Assembly (NCBI GenBank): GCA_008501785.1 | Contig: QQUD01000504.1 | Location: forward strand, 1-20,550 | Origin: Chloroflexota bacterium | GTDB taxonomy: Bacteria; Chloroflexota; Anaerolineae; Promineifilales; Promineifilaceae | DNA: 20,550 bases | Direction of reading: 5' to 3' | Part shown: positions 16,515 to 20,550 of the stretch, in pieces | Layout of the letters: each line of letters starts with the position of its first letter | Position numbering within the stretch: position 1 is the first letter of the stretch | Notes under the pieces: model-generated | Database searches by the model: none | Told to the model about the DNA's origin: nothing | Seen by the model: only the letters and a program-made list of their open reading frames with translations | Program-made: the position numbers and the translations under genes

Positions 16515-16634
16515 TGTTCCACTAAATAAATAGGGATGAATGGCATCTTGATGTGGAACACTTTAACTGAAGCATTGCTTTAGTAACTGAAGCAATATGC
16601 AAACCCTGTATACGAAAAACGTTTGCTTCAGTAA
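16513..16634 (+). repeat. Nested inverted and direct repeats between permease and ATPase genes
   Basis: A perfect 10-base inverted repeat (AGTGTTCCAC at 16513-16522, GTGGAACACT at 16553-16562) begins on the permease stop codon. It is followed by two direct copies of TAACTGAAGCA (16564-16574 and 16584-16594) and an inverted near-copy TGCTTCAGTAA (16624-16634). The first direct copy can also fold on itself (ACTGAAGCA with TGCTTTAGT). No T-run follows, so a full terminator is unlikely. Confidence 0.65.
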
Positions 16635-16647
16635 TAGGGAACAAATT

Positions 16648-17904
16648 ATGAAACCTTCAATTAGTTTTAACAATGTTACAAAAAAATATCGAATTGGCCG
16701 TAACCTGATGAACGTGCGTGATATGGTTCGCTCAATCGGTAAAAAACCACAGCCTAAGGATTATCATTGGGCTGTAAATGATGTCAGTTTTGAATTAAAA
16801 CCAGGCGAGTCGATGGGTATTATCGGTCCCAATGGTGCGGGCAAAACGACGATTTTGAAGCTGCTTTCTCAGGTTACTTATCCGACGAGTGGGAGCATTA
16901 ATATTAACGGCCGTTTCTCCGCCCTCATCGAACTAGGCGCAGGCTTTCATCCTGACCTGACAGGCCGGGAAAACATCTTCCTTAATGGCACAATCTTGGG
17001 ACTGAAAAATGCAGAAATCAAGAAAAAGTTCGATGCAATTGTAGATTTTGCGGGCATTGGACCCTTTTTAGATACGCCAGTGAAGCGTTATTCATCTGGG
17101 ATGTACGCACGTTTGGGATTTTCGGTAGCCGCTCACATTGAACCAGAAGTTTTTCTAGTTGATGAGGTGCTGGCAGTTGGTGATTACGCCTTCCAAATGA
17201 AATGTTATAACCGGATGGATGAACTGCGTGCCCAAGGAACGTCGTTGATCTTTGTCTCTCACAATATGGAAGTTGTGCGACGGGTTTGTGATCGCGGCAT
17301 GGTCATGTATCGTGGCAACAACATTTTCCAGGGAACCTCATCAGAGGCGGTTGTTGCCTATTCAGACGCTGTGCGTAATGCTGCTCGTGAAAACCCACAA
17401 GCAGTATCCAAAAACGAAGATGGATTGACGCAACGAGTCATGACGTTTGATGCTGAAATCGAAGATGTTTCACTATTAGATGAATCCGGACAGCCAACAA
17501 CAATTTTACATGCAGGAAGTTCCGCGACGATTGCTGTGGATGTTGTGTTTAACAAAGATGTGCAAGAACCGATCTTTGCCTTTGAACTTCGGACAACCGA
17601 TGGGCGTGTCATTTACGACAATACAACAAAGTGGATGGGCATTAAAACGCCTAGTTTTTCTGCAGGTCAACGCTGTCGCGTCGAGTACAAAATTGACGAT
17701 CTTTATCTATTGGAAGGTTCTTATGAGCTGGGCACAGATATTGCTTCCCATGATTTGAGCCATTACTATGATCGCATGGAGCGAGCTACTGGCTTTTTTG
17801 TGAAGAATGGCAGTAAAGCTGAAGGCCTGGTCGATTTGAAAGCCGGCGTGAATATTGTGAATCAATCGACGAATCAAGTATTACTTAATCATGATGCACG
17901 GTAA
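16648..17904 (+). CDS. wzt: ABC polysaccharide export ATPase with C-terminal substrate-binding domain (Wzt-like)
   Basis: 418 residues from ATG at 16648, which has AGGGA seven bases upstream; the in-frame ATG at 16597 has no such site and adds 17 unrelated residues. Walker A is GPNGAGKTT with Lys66, the signature is YSSGMYARL (148-156), and Walker B ends in FLVDEV with Asp172-Glu173, followed by LAVGD and the switch His in VSHNME. GAGFHPDLTGRENI is characteristic of the Wzt/TagH/RfbE subgroup. Residues about 265-415 form an extra beta-rich domain like Wzt_C, which in known systems recognises the finished end of the glycan before export. This implies that polymer length or end modification is read in the cytoplasm. 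It works with the permease at 15726. Confidence 0.93.
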   Translation: MKPSISFNNVTKKYRIGRNLMNVRDMVRSIGKKPQPKDYHWAVNDVSFELKPGESMGIIGPNGAGKTTILKLLSQVTYPTSGSININGRFSALIELGAGFHPDLTGRENIFLNGTILGLKNAEIKKKFDAIVDFAGIGPFLDTPVKRYSSGMYARLGFSVAAHIEPEVFLVDEVLAVGDYAFQMKCYNRMDELRAQGTSLIFVSHNMEVVRRVCDRGMVMYRGNNIFQGTSSEAVVAYSDAVRNAARENPQAVSKNEDGLTQRVMTFDAEIEDVSLLDESGQPTTILHAGSSATIAVDVVFNKDVQEPIFAFELRTTDGRVIYDNTTKWMGIKTPSFSAGQRCRVEYKIDDLYLLEGSYELGTDIASHDLSHYYDRMERATGFFVKNGSKAEGLVDLKAGVNIVNQSTNQVLLNHDAR

Positions 17905-17970
17905 CAGCCGTTTTCAACAAAACAAAACTGCCATGCAACACCACTTGCACAGTAACACAGAGGCGACTCA

Positions 17971-18945
17971 ATGAGAGGGCTGCGGCGCATTAGAGGCAAA
18001 ATCTGGGTAGCTAGACAAAAATTTAGGCCAAAGGCCGCTATCTTGATGTACCATCGCATCATAGACCTGCCAAATGATCCTTATAAAGTCGCTGTTTCGC
18101 CAGACAACTTTGCTCAGCAAATGGAGCATATCAAGCGAAAGTATCAACCCATTTCGCTGCCTGAAATGGTAGAAGCGATTCAAAAAAACGCAATGCCACG
18201 TAAAGCCGTTGTTGTCACATTCGATGATGGTTACTTCGATAACTACACAAATGCGCGGCCCATTCTTGAAGCTTTGCAAATTCCGTGGACACTATTTGTC
18301 ACGACCAACTTGATTGGCAGCAAATGTGATACCTGGTGGGACGAGTTAGCAAACGTGATGATTGAATCTCCAAATGTGCCTGCACAGTTGCAATTGAACA
18401 TGCAGGGTCAACGGTATGCGTGGCCGATGACAACAGGTGATGAACGCCAATCTGCCTGTTTCGATTTGCATCCAATCCTGCTCCCCATGACGGCTCCAGA
18501 TCGCAACCAGATTATCGAGCAGTTGTTCAAATGGGCAGGCATTGCGCAAACGCCTCGTTCCAATTACCGGATGATGACTCCCTCTGAGTTGGCAGAAGTT
18601 GCTCAAAGCAAATATGTTGATTTGGGTGCGCACACCCATACACATCCCTACCTCTCTTCGTTGTCAAAAGAAGACCAACTGAAAGAGATAGTTGTCAGTC
18701 GAAACACGTTACAAGAAAAATATAACCAAAGCATCAGCACATTTGCTTATCCTTTTGGGAATTTTACCGATGATACAGTTGAAGGTGTGCAAGAAGCCGG
18801 TTTTCAGGCTGCGGTAACGGTTCAGGCAGCACATGTCCAATCAGATACGGACTTGTTTTTGTTGGGGCGTTATCAAGTTGAAAACTGGCAAATTGATCAG
18901 TTTAGTCAAAAGCTGAAAGCTGTTTTTAAGGAAGTAAGAATATGA
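17971..18945 (+). CDS. NodB-type polysaccharide deacetylase family protein
   Basis: 324 residues, with AGAGG eight bases before the ATG. AILMYHRI at about 24-31 opens the fold. The NodB motif TFDDGY is at 83-88, with Asp85 and Asp86 as expected catalytic base and metal ligand. The metal-binding HxxxH is His221 and His225 in GAHTHTHPYL, and FAYPFGNF gives the later Arg/Pro motif region. No signal peptide is seen, so it probably acts in the cytoplasm or at its membrane face on an N-acetylated sugar of the growing glycan. The insert between motifs 1 and 2 (about 110-215) is longer than in simple NodB proteins. It overlaps the epimerase gene by four bases (ATGA), indicating translational coupling. 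Confidence 0.9.
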   Translation: MRGLRRIRGKIWVARQKFRPKAAILMYHRIIDLPNDPYKVAVSPDNFAQQMEHIKRKYQPISLPEMVEAIQKNAMPRKAVVVTFDDGYFDNYTNARPILEALQIPWTLFVTTNLIGSKCDTWWDELANVMIESPNVPAQLQLNMQGQRYAWPMTTGDERQSACFDLHPILLPMTAPDRNQIIEQLFKWAGIAQTPRSNYRMMTPSELAEVAQSKYVDLGAHTHTHPYLSSLSKEDQLKEIVVSRNTLQEKYNQSISTFAYPFGNFTDDTVEGVQEAGFQAAVTVQAAHVQSDTDLFLLGRYQVENWQIDQFSQKLKAVFKEVRI

Positions 18946-19868
18946 AAGCGTTAGTGACGGGTGGGGCAGGGTTTATTGGGTCTCATTTAACCAAGGCTCT
19001 TGTTACCAAAGGATACGATGTTCGGGTTTTGGATAATTTGAGTACGGGTTCGCGGGAGAACTTAGAAGGTGTTTCTGTTGAACTGATTGAAGGTGATATT
19101 GCGGATTGGGAGGTGGTGAAAACGGCCGTTTCCGGCTGTGCCCTCGTATTCCACGAAGCTGCCCTCGTCAGCGTCCCTAAATCCATCGAAGAACCAGCAC
19201 TCAATCATGCCAGCAATGTCACCGGCACGTTTCACGTTTTTGAGGCGGCACGACTGGCAAATGTACGCCGGGTAGTTTATGCAACGTCAGCGGCCGTTTA
19301 CGGCGACCTCCCTGGATTGCCCAAACGTGAAACAGACCCGCTCCAAATGAAAACACCCTATGCCATGGCCAAACGCACGAGTGAACTGTTAGCAATGACT
19401 TATAACAGCTCATACGGAATGGAATTAGTTGGCCTGCGCTACATGAATGTCTACGGACCGCGCCAAGACCCCTCATCACCCTATTCAGGCGTCTTGTCCA
19501 TTTTTTGCCGCAACGTCTTAGCCGACAAGCCATTGTTTGTTTATGGTGATGGTGAACAAACTCGAGACTTTGTGTATGTTGCCGATGTTGTGCAAGCAAA
19601 TATTTTGGCAGCAACCGTCGATTTATCCGGGCTAGATTGCTCCCCTATCTTCAACGTTGGCAATGGCAAACAAACCAGCCTCAACCAAATCATCGACATC
19701 CTTAGTGAAATAAATGGTCAGCCAATTGAAAAAAGCTATGGACCTGCCAGAGCTGGCGATATTAAACATTCGGTTGGCGATATTAACCGCGCACAACAAC
19801 ACTTGAATTTTCATCCAGCCACAACGCTCCTTGATGGTTTAAAAGCAACCTTTGAATGGTTTAGATAA
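18942..19868 (+). CDS. NAD-dependent sugar epimerase/dehydratase, GalE-like
   Basis: 308 residues of the extended short-chain dehydrogenase family. The NAD-binding GGAGFIGSH is at residues 7-15 (Gly7, Gly10, Gly13). The active site is ATSAAVYGD near 112-120, with Tyr140 and Lys144 in YAMAKRTSE. LRYMNVYGPRQDP and GDGEQTRDFVYVADVV are typical of UDP-glucose or UDP-N-acetylglucosamine 4-epimerases. It likely supplies UDP-galactose, UDP-GalNAc or a related sugar for the locus glycan; the exact substrate cannot be fixed. The start overlaps the deacetylase stop as ATGA, with AGGAAG upstream inside that gene. An exact ACGGCCGT lies at 19122 and a one-mismatch copy at 19290. Confidence 0.92.
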   Translation: MKALVTGGAGFIGSHLTKALVTKGYDVRVLDNLSTGSRENLEGVSVELIEGDIADWEVVKTAVSGCALVFHEAALVSVPKSIEEPALNHASNVTGTFHVFEAARLANVRRVVYATSAAVYGDLPGLPKRETDPLQMKTPYAMAKRTSELLAMTYNSSYGMELVGLRYMNVYGPRQDPSSPYSGVLSIFCRNVLADKPLFVYGDGEQTRDFVYVADVVQANILAATVDLSGLDCSPIFNVGNGKQTSLNQIIDILSEINGQPIEKSYGPARAGDIKHSVGDINRAQQHLNFHPATTLLDGLKATFEWFR

Positions 19869-19892
19869 AGTGACTTTGCAGATGGGTTCCTT

Positions 19893-19950
19893 AGATTGGA
19901 CCAATTTTAAAATATAAGTTGACCAATATAAACATAAATTGGTCCAATCT
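19893..19950. promoter_or_regulatory. Perfect 15-base inverted repeat with extra TTGACCAAT copy
   Basis: AGATTGGACCAATTT (19893-19907) is exactly inverted at 19936-19950, with a 28-base spacer that contains a further copy of the core, TTGACCAAT (19919-19927). No T-run follows either arm. It lies between the epimerase gene and the last glycosyltransferase, so a regulator site or an RNA stem are both possible. Confidence 0.7.
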
Positions 19951-19977
19951 TCAGAGAATCAGAATAAATACTAAAAA

Positions 19978-20550
19978 ATGAACCTCAACCAAAACAATAA
20001 AGTGACCAATCCAACCGTTAGCGTCATAATTCCTTCGTATAATTATGCCAATTTCCTGCCAGAGGCTGTAGAAAGTATCTTCAACCAAACCTTTCAAGAT
20101 TTTGAAGTGATTGTTGTTGATGATGGTTCAACAGATAACACGCAAGAGGTGGTCCAGACATTCATGGTCCGCGACCGCTTCCATTACATCTATCAAGAAA
20201 ATCAAGGATTAGCCGCTACTCGCAACACAGGCTTGAGAGCCGCAAAAGGTGATTTTGTCGCATTTCTCGATGCAGACGACATCATTCTCCCCAATAAATT
20301 AGAGGTTCAGGTAAATTGGCTGCGAAATAACCCGGATTTTGGGTTGGTCGGCAGTGGTTATTACTACATGGACGAACATGGCGTGCCTATCGAAGAACAG
20401 CGTCCTTGGCTGCGCAGTCCACATCTAAAAATCGAAGATTTGCTGTTCGATTGTCCCTTTATTGTTCATGCCATTCTCGTGAAAAAAGAGTGGGTGGATA
20501 AAGTGGGTGGCTTTGATAAACGCGTGCGCAGGGTAGAAGATTGGGATTTG
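19978..20550 (+). CDS. GT2 family glycosyltransferase (C-terminus beyond window)
   Basis: The frame is open from ATG at 19978 to the right edge, giving 191 residues. TVSVIIPSYNYANFL and VVDDGSTDNT form the nucleotide-binding part of a GT-A fold. The metal-binding DADD lies in FLDADDIILPNKLE, and GLAATRNTGLRAAKGD is a classic GT2 stretch. The last visible residues, RRVEDWDL, hold the ED acid pair that usually provides the catalytic base. It probably adds a sugar to the lipid-linked surface glycan on the cytoplasmic side. No clear ribosome binding site precedes the ATG; GTG at 20002 is a possible shorter start. Confidence 0.9.
   Translation, partial: MNLNQNNKVTNPTVSVIIPSYNYANFLPEAVESIFNQTFQDFEVIVVDDGSTDNTQEVVQTFMVRDRFHYIYQENQGLAATRNTGLRAAKGDFVAFLDADDIILPNKLEVQVNWLRNNPDFGLVGSGYYYMDEHGVPIEEQRPWLRSPHLKIEDLLFDCPFIVHAILVKKEWVDKVGGFDKRVRRVEDWDL

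Larger units (their letters stand above)
281..19129. repeat. Dispersed palindromic octamer ACGGCCGT, 17 exact copies
   Basis: Exact copies begin at 281, 2179, 2217, 4191, 4589, 6005, 7017, 7904, 8500, 9970, 10880, 11117, 12769, 14280, 15620, 16907 and 19122. Ten extend to the decamer AACGGCCGTT, and a T follows in 15 of 17. One-mismatch copies lie at 7894, 16431 and 19290. Fifteen are inside genes: they encode Thr-Ala-Val seven times, Arg-Pro five times and Gly-Arg three times, so all three codon phases are used. Two are intergenic. Confidence 0.9.

Noticed and set aside
5360..16581. AAGCATTGCTTT shared by the gap at 5360-5371 and the spacer at 16570-16581
   Set aside because: About a dozen 12-base matches are expected by chance between all pairs of positions in a window this size, and the flanks do not match.

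Overview
The window is a surface-glycan and cell-envelope locus from a bacterium of moderate GC (mid-forties percent by eye, not counted). Gene content and protein style suggest the phylum Chloroflexota. The pointers are Asp-box proteins with Pro/Thr-rich stalks and C-terminal membrane anchors, a cobalamin-type radical SAM protein next to a polyprenol-phosphate glycosyltransferase, and a ligase with a TPR tail. This placement is inference, because there is no rRNA or other marker gene here. No tRNA, CRISPR array, insertion sequence or phage gene was seen.

Layout. Positions 1-4873 are on the minus strand: a secreted LamG-SGNH hydrolase-Ig protein cut by the window edge, a CgeB-like group 1 glycosyltransferase, and a GT-C (ArnT/PMT-like) membrane glycosyltransferase. 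A roughly 640-base AT-rich divergent gap (4874-5510) follows. All genes after it are on the plus strand: a left-handed beta-helix acyltransferase, a DPM1/GtrB-like GT2 with membrane helices ending at a good intrinsic terminator, a B12-binding-type radical SAM protein, and an O-antigen-ligase-like membrane protein with TPRs. A tight cluster then runs from 11492 to 19868: two tandem secreted Asp-box beta-propeller proteins, the Wzm-like permease and Wzt-like ATPase of an ABC polysaccharide exporter, a NodB-type deacetylase and a GalE-like epimerase. After a gap holding a perfect inverted repeat comes a GT2 glycosyltransferase that runs off the right edge.

How they may work together. The epimerase supplies nucleotide sugars. 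The GT2 and group 1 enzymes build a lipid-linked glycan. The acyltransferase and deacetylase decorate it. The ABC exporter moves the polymer out, and the Wzy_C-type protein may transfer it to an acceptor. The DPM/GtrB-like enzyme could charge a polyprenyl phosphate with a sugar for the GT-C enzyme. The two anchored propeller proteins sit directly upstream of the exporter and look like its surface partners, but their function is unknown.

The strongest unusual signal is at the DNA level. The palindromic octamer ACGGCCGT occurs 17 times by hand count where about 0.2 would be expected by chance. It falls in all three codon phases and between genes, so it behaves like the cyanobacterial HIP1 element but with a different sequence.
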